Origin: an uncultured Ruminococcus sp.
GTDB lineage: Bacteria > Bacillota > Clostridia > Oscillospirales > Ruminococcaceae
Direction: 5' to 3'
Length of the DNA: 53,368 nt
Assembly: GCF_937915125.1 (NCBI RefSeq)
Contig: NZ_CALDMP010000077.1
Location: 1 to 53,368 of the forward strand
Position numbers and translations under genes: made by a program. This document shows, one piece after another, positions 9,277-17,047 of this stretch (positions are counted from its first letter, which is position 1; the number at the start of each line of letters is the position of its first letter). The notes under the pieces are model-generated. The model made no database searches. It was not told the origin of the DNA and was given only the letters and a program-made list of their open reading frames with translations.

Positions 9277-9306
9277 GTCTGCAAACTGCGGATGCGTCAG
9301 ACGGAC

Positions 9307-10047
9307 TTACATCATCAAGCCGCCGGAGATCTCGATGGTCTGTCCGGTGACATAGCTTGCATCATCGGAGCACAGGAAAGAAATCACACTTGCCACTTCT
9401 TCCGGATTTCCATAGCGCTTCATTGCCACCAGTTCCAGCATCTTGTTACGCTGTTCCTCAGTGAGGGCATCGGTCATGGGGGTCTTGATGAAGCCCGGTG
9501 CCACTGCGTTGACGGTAACACCTCTTGCGCCCAGTTCCTTTGCTACGGTCTTGGTCATGCCAATAATAGCTGCCTTGGATGCGGAATAGTTGATCTGTCC
9601 CGGATTGCCGTACAGACCAGCCACCGATGCCAGGCTCACAATATGACCGCTGCGCTGACGCATCATGATCGCACCCACCAGCTTCATCATATTGAATACG
9701 CTCTTCTGGTTTACGGCGATTACTGCGTCATACTGTTCCTCGGACATGCGCACCATAAGACCGTCCTTGGTAATACCTGCGTTGTTGACCAGGGCATCAA
9801 TGGAACCAAAGCGTTCCTTCACTGCCTTGGTCATTGCTTCGCACTGGGCATAATCTGCCACATTTGCTGCGAACAGCTCTGCCTCTACGCCAAAGCTGCG
9901 GCACTGCTCTGCCACCTTTTCCGCATTTGCCTTGTCGGAATCGCTGGGGAAATGGTTGATTGCGATATTGTATCCGTCCTTTGCCAGACGAACGGCGATG
10001 CAGGCGCCAATGCCCTGGGATGCGCCGGTAATCAATGCTGTTGCCAT
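9307..10047 (-). CDS. fabG: 3-oxoacyl-ACP reductase
   Basis: 246 aa short-chain dehydrogenase. The cofactor motif TGASQGIG is at the N terminus, then NNAG and the Ser-Tyr-Lys catalytic set in SLASVAGLYG and YSASK. It reduces 3-oxoacyl-ACP with NADPH. The ATG at 10047 is 9 nt after GGAG; an ATG 6 nt earlier is too close to it. Confidence 0.95.
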   Translation of the reverse strand: MATALITGASQGIGACIAVRLAKDGYNIAINHFPSDSDKANAEKVAEQCRSFGVEAELFAANVADYAQCEAMTKAVKERFGSIDALVNNAGITKDGLMVRMSEEQYDAVIAVNQKSVFNMMKLVGAIMMRQRSGHIVSLASVAGLYGNPGQINYSASKAAIIGMTKTVAKELGARGVTVNAVAPGFIKTPMTDALTEEQRNKMLELVAMKRYGNPEEVASVISFLCSDDASYVTGQTIEISGGLMM

Positions 10048-10112
10048 AATCATATTCTCCTTTTCTGAATGCAGAATCATGCATAATTGTGGTATCGCCT
10101 GCGGCGATGAAA

Positions 10113-10217
10113 CCCATCCACCATTGCTTTGCAATGGTTCCCCTCCTCTTTCAGGGGAGGCTTCTATCAGGCTCCCCTGAAAGAGAAGCTGGCACGGCGA
10201 AGCCGTGACTGAGGGGT
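10113..10217. repeat. palindromic CCCCTCC repeat, copy 1
   Basis: About 105 bp. A central stem pairs CTCTTTCAGGGGAG with CTCCCCTGAAAGAG. Side hairpins CCATTGCTTTGCAATGG and CACGGCGAAGCCGTG flank it. Related to the 130-bp element at 11221-11350. Lies between fabK and fabG. Confidence 0.8.
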
Positions 10218-10237
10218 ATGTACATTATCAATTCATT

Positions 10238-11164
10238 TTATTCCTTGCCCAGCAGCTGGAATGCCTGCTGCCACATTTCTTCGATCACGTCCTTGCAGGG
10301 CTTCACCTCGTTGACCATGCCGGCGATCAGACCACACAGGAAGGAGCCTTCGTCCACGTTGCCGTCTACGACAGCTTTCCGGAGAGAGCCGACCGTCATT
10401 GCCTCGAAATCCTCCGGCGGACAAGCAGCCTTTTCCATAGCCTGAAGCTTCTTGGTATACTTGGTCTTGATACCACGGCAGGGACTGCCGGAATAGAAAC
10501 CGGTGATCTGGTTATCGGTGTCCTTTGCCTTAACTACCAGTTCCTTATATTTCGGGGAGATCTGGCACTCCTCTGTTGCCAGGAATCGTGTGCCCAGCTG
10601 CACACCCTCTGCACCCAGCATAAAGGCAGCTGCGATGCCTCTGCCATCAGCGATACCACCGGCTGCAATGACCGGAATATCCACAGCATCTACAACCTGG
10701 GGTACAAGGCACATGGTGGTATTCATGCCGATATGGCCGCCGGACTCCGTTCCCTCAGCCACCAGTGCATCTGCGCCGGCACGCTCCATACGCTTCGCCA
10801 GAGCAACGGAGGGCACCACCGGAATGACCTTGATGCCGGCATTTTTCCATGCCTCCATGTACTTTCCGGGATTGCCTGCACCAGTGGTTACGATGGGCAC
10901 CTGCTCATCAATGACCAGCTGTGCCAGGTCGTCAGCATTGGGACTCATAAGCATGATATTCACGCCAAAGGGCTTGTCTGTCTTGGATTTGCAGATACGG
11001 ATCTGCTCCCGCAGATAATCAATGGGCGCACTGCCGCCAGCAATGAGTCCTACTGCACCGGCATTGGAGACAGCGGAAGCCAGGGTGCTCTCGGCGATCC
11101 ACGCCATACCGCCCTGAATCATCGGGTACTTGCTGCCCAGCAGCTTGGTAATTCTGGTTTCCAT
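10238..11164 (-). CDS. fabK: FMN-dependent enoyl-ACP reductase II
   Basis: 308 aa TIM-barrel flavoprotein. MIQGGMAWIAE at the N terminus, the SGGHIG segment and the phosphate-binding VIAAGGIADGRG are typical of FabK and related nitronate monooxygenases; the position in a fab operon makes FabK the right call. It performs the last reduction of each elongation cycle. No fabI or fabL occurs in the window. Confidence 0.93.
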   Translation of the reverse strand: METRITKLLGSKYPMIQGGMAWIAESTLASAVSNAGAVGLIAGGSAPIDYLREQIRICKSKTDKPFGVNIMLMSPNADDLAQLVIDEQVPIVTTGAGNPGKYMEAWKNAGIKVIPVVPSVALAKRMERAGADALVAEGTESGGHIGMNTTMCLVPQVVDAVDIPVIAAGGIADGRGIAAAFMLGAEGVQLGTRFLATEECQISPKYKELVVKAKDTDNQITGFYSGSPCRGIKTKYTKKLQAMEKAACPPEDFEAMTVGSLRKAVVDGNVDEGSFLCGLIAGMVNEVKPCKDVIEEMWQQAFQLLGKE

Positions 11165-11220
11165 AAATATACGTCCTTTCCTTTTGGGGATAGTTTTTTA
11201 TGATCCATTTTTATCAATAC

Positions 11221-11350
11221 ACCCCTCCACCGCCTATCGGCGGTTTCCCTCCCCTTTCAGGGGAGGCATACTCCGCAATTTACAAAATGGTCGCTTTCAG
11301 CCTCCCCTGAAAGGGGGAGGGGAACCATTGCGAAGCAATGGTGGAGGGGT
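11221..11350. repeat. palindromic CCCCTCC repeat, copy 2 (complete)
   Basis: 130 bp with perfect 10-bp ends ACCCCTCCAC / GTGGAGGGGT. Inside are a CCTCCCC...GGGGAGG long stem and small hairpins CCGCCTATCGGCGG and CCATTGCGAAGCAATGG. It fills the gap between fabH and fabK. Confidence 0.88.
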
Positions 11351-11362
11351 CATCTCACCAAT

Positions 11363-12370
11363 TTAATATTCCATAATCAGTGCCGCATAGGTCAGACCTG
11401 CGCCGAAGCCCACGAGGCAAACCTTTTCCCCACGCTGGATCTTTCCGGCACGAATTGCCTCATCAAAGGCAATGGGAATGGAAGCGCTGGAGGTGTTGCC
11501 GTGGAATTCGATGTTGGTGACCACCTTTTCCATAGGCTGTTTCAGGTACTTCATGGCAGTTTCAATGATGCGCATGTTTGCCTGATGGGGTACGATCTTG
11601 TCCAGCTCGTTCAGATCGAAGCCGATCTTTTCTGCTGCCAGAGTTGCCGCCTTTGCCAGAGCGTGGGTGGCAAATTTGTAGACCTCTCTGCCGTCCTGGA
11701 GCATGGTGTGCTCCCAACCCTCAGGTCCCGGTCCCATCTGATCGTCATATTCTGCAAAACGCTCCGGCTTCACAAAGGGCGACTGGGGCAGGGCACTGTG
11801 GGCATAGAGATATTTTGCACCAGTACCGTCTGCGCCCAGATGGCTGGTGTACAGTGCATTCTCGTCATATTCGATGACAGCTGCCGCTGCGCCATCTCCG
11901 AAGAGAATGCAGGAAGAACGGTCGCTGTAGTTTGTGATCTTCGACAGGCTCTCGTTTGCTACGACCAGTGCATAACGCATGGAGGAATCGGTTTTCAGAA
12001 AACGGTGCGCCGTATCCATGGCATACACAAAGCCGGAACATGCCGCATTCAGGTCAAAGCACGCCGCATTCACAGCGCCCACCTCACGCTGAATGATACA
12101 GGACATGGACGGAGTACAGTACTCCGGTGTAATGGTGGTGTCAATGAGCAGACCGATCTCTGCCGGGTCAATCCCTGCCGCTTTGATGGCACGCTCTGCC
12201 GCCTGTGCTCCCATATACCAAGTCGGCTCTCCATCCGAAATATGGCGTGTGCCGATGCCGGTACGTGTCCGAATCCACTCATCGTTCGTCTCCACGATCT
12301 TCGCCATATCATCGTTTGTCACCTGAAAGTCAGGCGTATAGCTGCCTGTCCCTAAAACATGAATACCCAT
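11363..12370 (-). CDS. fabH: beta-ketoacyl-ACP synthase III
   Basis: 335 aa from MGIHVLGTGSY, with GGAGGA 9 nt upstream. Catalytic Cys111 in LNAACSGFVY, His in PHQAN and Asn in FHGNTS are present. It starts fatty-acid synthesis by condensing an acyl-CoA with malonyl-ACP. First gene of the minus-strand operon that ends at acpP; its promoter is at 12504-12532. Confidence 0.96.
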   Translation of the reverse strand: MGIHVLGTGSYTPDFQVTNDDMAKIVETNDEWIRTRTGIGTRHISDGEPTWYMGAQAAERAIKAAGIDPAEIGLLIDTTITPEYCTPSMSCIIQREVGAVNAACFDLNAACSGFVYAMDTAHRFLKTDSSMRYALVVANESLSKITNYSDRSSCILFGDGAAAAVIEYDENALYTSHLGADGTGAKYLYAHSALPQSPFVKPERFAEYDDQMGPGPEGWEHTMLQDGREVYKFATHALAKAATLAAEKIGFDLNELDKIVPHQANMRIIETAMKYLKQPMEKVVTNIEFHGNTSSASIPIAFDEAIRAGKIQRGEKVCLVGFGAGLTYAALIMEY

Positions 12371-12503
12371 GCAAAAAATTCCTCCGTTCCTCTTGTCTAT
12401 TTTTCTTTTTTGTGTTATGATAGTAGGGGGATGACTGTGCTTTCTGCGGCACAGTGCGTCCTTCAGAAAAATAGCTTGCCTGCAATCACAGGATACACTT
12501 TCT

Positions 12504-12532
12504 ATTATAGAATATTTTTGCACATTTTGCAA
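12504..12532 (-). promoter_or_regulatory. promoter of the fabH-to-acpP operon
   Basis: Minus strand TTGCAA (12532-12527), a 17-bp spacer and TATAAT (12509-12504). The spacer contains TGCACA, a half-site that recurs on the fabD side. Confidence 0.75.
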
Positions 12533-12546
12533 CGTTTCCCGGTGGT

Positions 12547-12575
12547 TTTTCAATCGCAGGAGGAAGAAATACTAT
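12547..12575 (+). promoter_or_regulatory. possible promoter of fabD-aroE-aroK
   Basis: TTTTCA, a 17-bp spacer and TACTAT, each 4 of 6 to consensus. Weak, but nothing better is seen between fabH and fabD on this strand. Confidence 0.3.
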
Positions 12576-12579
12576 TTTT

Positions 12580-12622
12580 TGCACAAAAATTAAGCTTTGG
12601 TTTTGTGCACCTTTGTACAAAA
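12580..12622. promoter_or_regulatory. candidate operator: repeated half-sites upstream of fabD
   Basis: Three half-sites TGCACAAAA (12580-12588), TTTTGTGCA (12601-12609) and TGTACAAAA (12614-12622) form two overlapping inverted repeats. They lie downstream of the weak promoter and upstream of the fabD ribosome site. A fatty-acid regulator binding here is inferred only. Confidence 0.45.
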
Positions 12623-12644
12623 CCATGAGAGAGGAATGGTACTT

Positions 12645-13556
12645 ATGGCAACAATTGCACTCTTTTCCGGTCAGGGATCCCAGTACGAGAAGATGGGACT
12701 GGATTTGGTACGCCAGGATGCATCCCTGGAAGAGATCTACGAGACCGCATCGGAGGTGCTGGGCTTCGATCTGTATGCGATCATCGCTGACAGCGATGCG
12801 CAGACGCTGGCACGCACCATCTATGCACAGCCGGCAATTATGGCGACCTCGCTGGTCTGCCTGGAAGCCGCAAAGAAAAAGGGCTTCACTTATGATGCTG
12901 TAGCCGGTCACTCCCTGGGTGAATATGCGGCAATGGTGGCTTCGGGAATGCTCTCCCTGGAGGACGGGTTCCGTGTCATCAAGGCTCGTTCGGAAGCCAT
13001 GGATGCCGCCGCCAGTGCCGCTGACGGCGCAATGTGCGCCATCCTGAAGCTGGCGCCCGCAGAGGTGGAGCGTATCTGCGCTGAGACAGAGGGTTATGTC
13101 GTTCCGGCGAACTACAATTCCAGTGTACAGACAGTTATCGCCGGTGACCGTGACGCTGTGGAAAAGGCTGCCGCTGCCTGCGCAGCACTGAAAGCACGTG
13201 CAGTACCCCTGGCTGTAGCAAGCGCATTCCACACCAAGCTCATGCAGCCTGCGGCAGATGCTTTCTATGAAGCCGTCAAGGATGTGACATTCCACGAGCC
13301 AAACGTCACCTTCTATTCTAATGTACTGGGTACAGCACGGACAGATTTTTCCGACATGGCATCGGCTCTGGCAGCGCACATTGTCTCCCCGGTACGCTTC
13401 ACAGACGAACTGGCGGCAATGCAGGCTGCCGGCATTGACACCTTCGTGGAATTCGGTCCCAAGAACGTTCTCACCGGACTGGTCAAAAAGACCCTCAAGG
13501 GTGTCACTGCCAAGAACTGTGAGAACTGCGAAACGCTGGAAGGAGTATTTGCATAA
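12645..13556 (+). CDS. fabD: malonyl-CoA:ACP transacylase
   Basis: 303 aa from MATIALFSGQGSQ, the family's usual start, with GAGG 10 nt upstream. The active-site serine is Ser90 in GHSLGEYAAM. It loads malonyl onto ACP for the condensing enzymes. Unusually it is separated from the rest of the fab genes and transcribed away from them. Its stop overlaps the aroE start by one base (TAATG). Confidence 0.95.
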   Translation: MATIALFSGQGSQYEKMGLDLVRQDASLEEIYETASEVLGFDLYAIIADSDAQTLARTIYAQPAIMATSLVCLEAAKKKGFTYDAVAGHSLGEYAAMVASGMLSLEDGFRVIKARSEAMDAAASAADGAMCAILKLAPAEVERICAETEGYVVPANYNSSVQTVIAGDRDAVEKAAAACAALKARAVPLAVASAFHTKLMQPAADAFYEAVKDVTFHEPNVTFYSNVLGTARTDFSDMASALAAHIVSPVRFTDELAAMQAAGIDTFVEFGPKNVLTGLVKKTLKGVTAKNCENCETLEGVFA

Positions 13557-14395
13557 TGGAACAGTACACACTCATCGGGCATCCCCTGGGGCATTCCATG
13601 TCCCCTTTTATTCATGAGCGGCTCTTTGATATGGCTGGCAGAGAAGCCAGCTATACACTGACAGACATTGCACCGGAGCATCTCGCCGGAGAAGAACCCT
13701 TTCTGCGGAGCTTACAGGGCTTTAACATTACCATCCCCCACAAAATGGCGGTAATTCCCATGGTGGACGAGATGGACGACAGCGCAAAGCGGTACAATTC
13801 CGTCAACTGCGTGGCAAACAAAGACGGCAAGCTGGTGGGATATAACACAGACTGCGACGGCTTCACCATGTCGGTAAAAGACTACCCCATGGACGGCAAG
13901 GTATTGCTCATCGGCTGCGGCGGCGTAGGCAGAATGATCGCCACCGAAGCCCTGCGCAGCGGTGCAGACCTGACCATCGGCATTATTCCCCAGGACAAGG
14001 AACTGGTGGAGGCATTTCTGGCGGAAACAACAGAGACTATGCCGGATGCAAAGGTACAGTATCGTCTGACGGCGGAGATCCATGAGAAATTTGATGTGAT
14101 CATCAATGCGTCTCCCGTGGGTATGTTCCCGAAAGTGGACGCCTGCCCGGTGCCGGACGAGCTTATCGACCAGGCGGACTATTTCTTTGACGTGATCTAC
14201 AATCCCACCAAGACCCTGTTTCTCCGCAAGGCGCTGGCACAGGGTAAGGTTGCCAAGGGCGGTGCGGCAATGCTGGTGCTCCAGGCAGTACGTGCCCACG
14301 AGATCTGGAACGGCGACAGCTATACCCAGGAACAGATCGACTCCATTATCCATGACATGGAGGAAACCATTGACGCACAGAATACAGGAAAGTGA
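13556..14395 (+). CDS. aroE: shikimate dehydrogenase-like protein
   Basis: 279 aa. Substrate-side motifs are close to AroE: GHPLGHSMSP, ITIPHK and NTDCDGF. The cofactor domain is atypical: the glycine loop reads GCGGVGRMI, and the NADP-binding Asn-Arg-Thr seen after strand 2 in AroE is replaced by IGIIPQDK. It probably reduces 3-dehydroshikimate to shikimate, but cofactor choice is uncertain. Coupled to fabD by a one-base overlap and followed by aroK, so the three are one operon. Confidence 0.85.
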   Translation: MEQYTLIGHPLGHSMSPFIHERLFDMAGREASYTLTDIAPEHLAGEEPFLRSLQGFNITIPHKMAVIPMVDEMDDSAKRYNSVNCVANKDGKLVGYNTDCDGFTMSVKDYPMDGKVLLIGCGGVGRMIATEALRSGADLTIGIIPQDKELVEAFLAETTETMPDAKVQYRLTAEIHEKFDVIINASPVGMFPKVDACPVPDELIDQADYFFDVIYNPTKTLFLRKALAQGKVAKGGAAMLVLQAVRAHEIWNGDSYTQEQIDSIIHDMEETIDAQNTGK

Positions 14396-14409
14396 GGAGG
14401 CGGCACAGC

Positions 14410-14907
14410 ATGACCATTTTTCTATGCGGCTTTATGGGCTGCGGAAAGACCACGGTGGGCGAAGCGCTGGCGCAGAAGCTGGGGCTGCCCCTCATTGACA
14501 CAGATGCGTACATTGTGGAACAGGAGGGCAAGAGCATTCCCGAGATCTTCGACCAGGACGGCGAGCCTTATTTCCGGCAAGTGGAAGCCCAGGCGATCCG
14601 CACCCTCTGCCGGGAAAAGGCAGTGATCTCCTGCGGCGGCGGTGCCATGCTGAATCCGGAAAGTGCTGCATATGCCAGAGAAAACGGCGCAGTGGTGTTG
14701 CTGGACGAGTCTTTCCAGACCTGTTACAACCGTATCAAGGACGACACCAACCGTCCCATTGTGCAGCGCAGCACAAAAGAAGAGCTGAAAGCACTGTTTG
14801 AGAAGCGTGCATCGGTATACCGTGCTCACGCATCCCATGTCATTCCCGGCGGCGTTTCGCCCCGGCAGATGGCGGAGCGTATTCTGAAAGAATTGCAGCT
14901 GGGGTAA
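14410..14907 (+). CDS. aroK: shikimate kinase
   Basis: 165 aa from MTIFLCGFMGCGKTT, whose Walker A is GFMGCGKTT. GGAGG ends 9 nt before this ATG; the in-frame GTG at 14392 lies inside aroE and lacks a site. DTDAYIVEQ and SCGGGA are typical substrate-binding segments. It phosphorylates shikimate with ATP, the step after AroE. Confidence 0.94.
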   Translation: MTIFLCGFMGCGKTTVGEALAQKLGLPLIDTDAYIVEQEGKSIPEIFDQDGEPYFRQVEAQAIRTLCREKAVISCGGGAMLNPESAAYARENGAVVLLDESFQTCYNRIKDDTNRPIVQRSTKEELKALFEKRASVYRAHASHVIPGGVSPRQMAERILKELQLG

Positions 14908-14941
14908 CAGATTGACGATCTGCTTTCCTTAGTGTAGTTAT

Positions 14942-14987
14942 AGAAATAACCGCCTTGTTGGGAAGTGGGGCGGTTATTTCTGTTTTT
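14942..14987 (+). terminator. terminator of fabD-aroE-aroK
   Basis: A 13-bp perfect stem AGAAATAACCGCC / GGCGGTTATTTCT with a 14-nt loop, followed by TGTTTTTATG. Confidence 0.88.
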
Positions 14988-15027
14988 ATGAGTTGCAAAC
15001 ATCTGATTTATAGTATTCTGTAATTTA

Positions 15028-15201
15028 AGGCAACACCGCACAAAGATTGTACGTCAGATGTGCAGTCAGATTTTTCGTCAGATGAAACAAAAAGCGGAGT
15101 GAATACTTTGTGTATTCACGAGCATTTTTGTGAAATATGACGGAAAAGATGCAAGCATATGACGTGCAAAGCCGGCAGGCGCTCTTTGTGTGGTGTTGCC
15201 T
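15028..15201 (+). repeat. MITE-like repeat, copy B (complete, 174 bp)
   Basis: Starts AGGCAACACCGCACAAAG and ends CTTTGTGTGGTGTTGCCT, with TA on both sides as a likely 2-bp target duplication. Inside are three GTCAGAT repeats and a hairpin GTGAATAC-TTTGT-GTATTCAC (15099-15119). No protein is encoded. Confidence 0.9.
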
Positions 15202-15202
15202 T

Positions 15203-15220
15203 AAGGCAACACCACACATT
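15203..15220 (+). repeat. partial left end of the MITE-like family, abutting copy B
   Basis: AAGGCAACACCACACA repeats the element's left end right after copy B. With copy B's right end it makes a perfect 32-bp palindrome at 15187-15218. The following sequence to 15265 shows no further similarity. Confidence 0.7.
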
Positions 15221-15265
15221 GGAAGAAAAATTGCGGGCAGCTGATAGCTTCCCCTACATAACGCA

Positions 15266-15303
15266 AAAACGCCCTGCGTTTTCCGAACGGAGCCGCAGGG
15301 CAT
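15266..15303 (-). terminator. terminator of iscS-iscU
   Basis: Stem GCCCTGCG (15271-15278) / CGCAGGGC (15294-15301). On the minus strand it is followed by GTTTTTG. It lies about 12 bp beyond the iscU stop. Confidence 0.85.
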
Positions 15304-15313
15304 TTTCATTCAC

Positions 15314-15742
15314 TCACATATGACACGCTTCACAATTCTCGCAGTCCGGGAAAATCTTCGGGTCATAGGCGATGTTATTTTTATCATAGTAATCCTTGAT
15401 TGCTGCCTTGATTGCCTCCTCCGCCAGCACGGAGCAGTGCAGCTTGTGGGCAGGCAGGCCGTCCAGAGCCTCGGCAACCGCCTTGTTGGTCAGTTCCATT
15501 GCCTTGGACAAAGGCTGTCCAAGGATCATTTCCGTTGCCATGGAACTGGATGCAATGGCAGAGCCGCAGCCAAATGTCTCGAACTTTACGTCCTTGATGA
15601 TATCATCCTCAATTTTCAGATAGATTTTCATGATATCGCCGCACTTGGCATTGCCGACCTCCCCCACGCCGTCTGCATCCTCAATGACGCCGACATTCCG
15701 GGGGTTCATGAAGTGATCCATGACCTTTTCACTGTATAACAT
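15314..15742 (-). CDS. iscU: iron-sulfur cluster scaffold protein (IscU/NifU N-terminal type)
   Basis: 142 aa from MLYSEKVMDHF, with GGGAG 9 nt upstream. The three cluster-ligand cysteines are in NAKCGD, FGCGSA and LHCSVL. An additional cysteine-rich tail CENCEACHM is present. It receives sulfur from the cysteine desulfurase encoded just before it; the two genes overlap by 14 bp. The pair matches the NifU/NifS-type set common in Clostridia. Confidence 0.93.
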   Translation of the reverse strand: MLYSEKVMDHFMNPRNVGVIEDADGVGEVGNAKCGDIMKIYLKIEDDIIKDVKFETFGCGSAIASSSMATEMILGQPLSKAMELTNKAVAEALDGLPAHKLHCSVLAEEAIKAAIKDYYDKNNIAYDPKIFPDCENCEACHM

Positions 15743-16919
15743 AGGTTCTTCTCCCTTCCTGCAAGTCACGCCATACCGGAGACATGCTGCGCAGATATGC
15801 CACAACCTCCGGGATGGTCTGAATCATATACTCTACTTCTTCCGGCGTATTCTCCTCCGACAGAGTCAGGCGCAGTGAACCATGGGCAATCTCGTGGGGT
15901 CTGCCGATGGCGAGCAGCACGTGACTGGGATCCAACGAACCAGAAGTACAGGCAGAACCGGACGATGCGCAGATACCCTTTGCATCCAGCAGGAGCAGCA
16001 GGGATTCGCCCTCGATACCCTCAAAGCAGAAGTGCACATTTCCCGGCAGACGCTCTGTCCGTTCACCGTTCAGCACGCTGTGGGGAATCTGGGACAGTCC
16101 CTCAATGAGCCGATCCCGGAGCGAGATCAGATAGGCAGCGTTTTTGTCCAGATTTGCACAAGCCTCTTTCAGCGCCGCCGCCATGCCCACGATAGCAGGC
16201 AGATTTTCCGTGCCGGCACGCTTGTTCCGTTCCTGTGCGCCGCCGTTGATCAGACTACGCAGGAGTACGCCCTTTCTGGCATAGAGTACGCCCACACCCT
16301 TGGGACCGTGAAACTTATGCGCCGACAGGGACAGCAGATCAATGTTCAGGGATTTTACATCAATAGCAACATGCCCAACCGCCTGTACGGCATCAGTATG
16401 GAACAGCACGCCCTTTTCCCGGCACACTGCACCGATCTCCGCAATGGGTTCGATGGTACCGATTTCGTTGTTGGCAAACATCACGCTCACCAGGCAGGTA
16501 TCCGGACGGATGGCATTTGCCACTTCCTGTGCCGTAATACGTCCTGTTCCGTGGACATCCAGCAAAGTGACTTCAAAGCCTTCCTCCTCCAGCTGTTTCA
16601 GGGTATGGAGAATAGCGTGATGCTCAAAAGCCGTGGAAATAATATGCTTTTTGCCCTTTTTCGCACCGTAGTATGCCGCAGAGCGCAGCGCCTGGTTATC
16701 GGCTTCGCTGCCGCCGGAAGTGATATAGATCTCTCTCGCCTCACAGCCCAGGCAGTCTGCAATATCCTGCCGCGCTTTCACCAATGCCTCTGCCGCAGCC
16801 TGTCCCACATGGTGCAGGCTGGACGGATTGCCGTAGATCTGGTCAAAATAGGGCAGCATTGCATCAATGGCAGTGCGGCTTGTCTTTGTGGTTGCAGCAT
16901 TGTCTGCATAGATTTGCAT
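15729..16919 (-). CDS. iscS: cysteine desulfurase (NifS/IscS type)
   Basis: 396 aa from MQIYADNAATT, with GGGAGGG 7 nt upstream. The PLP lysine is in SAHKFHGPKG, and the catalytic cysteine in SSGSACTSG on a short loop. It strips sulfur from cysteine and passes it to IscU. C-terminal codons overlap iscU. No IscR-type regulator is visible next to it. Confidence 0.94.
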   Translation of the reverse strand: MQIYADNAATTKTSRTAIDAMLPYFDQIYGNPSSLHHVGQAAAEALVKARQDIADCLGCEAREIYITSGGSEADNQALRSAAYYGAKKGKKHIISTAFEHHAILHTLKQLEEEGFEVTLLDVHGTGRITAQEVANAIRPDTCLVSVMFANNEIGTIEPIAEIGAVCREKGVLFHTDAVQAVGHVAIDVKSLNIDLLSLSAHKFHGPKGVGVLYARKGVLLRSLINGGAQERNKRAGTENLPAIVGMAAALKEACANLDKNAAYLISLRDRLIEGLSQIPHSVLNGERTERLPGNVHFCFEGIEGESLLLLLDAKGICASSGSACTSGSLDPSHVLLAIGRPHEIAHGSLRLTLSEENTPEEVEYMIQTIPEVVAYLRSMSPVWRDLQEGRRTYVIQ

Positions 16920-16948
16920 TGGAATCCCTCCCATGGAAAAGAAAAATC

Positions 16949-17026
16949 TGTAGGGGCGGTTACTAGCCACCCGCGGAAAAATCATTCGCAAACGGAGAAC
17001 ACAGGCGGATCATATCCGCCCCTACA
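16949..17026. repeat. TGTAGGGGCG inverted repeat, copy 2
   Basis: 78 bp starting TGTAGGGGCGG and ending CCGCCCCTACA, more diverged inside than copies 1 and 3. Sits in the gap between metY and iscS. Confidence 0.75.
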
Positions 17027-17047
17027 CCCATATATAAAAGTGATGAT

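Noticed and set aside
12486..13571. Minus-strand open frame of 361 codons opposite fabD
   Set aside because: Shadow of fabD; Cys/His-rich and crossing the divergent promoter region.
15025..15309. 94-codon minus-strand frame across MITE copy B
   Set aside because: It spans the repeat and a terminator; the frame is not kept in the other copies and has no ribosome site.
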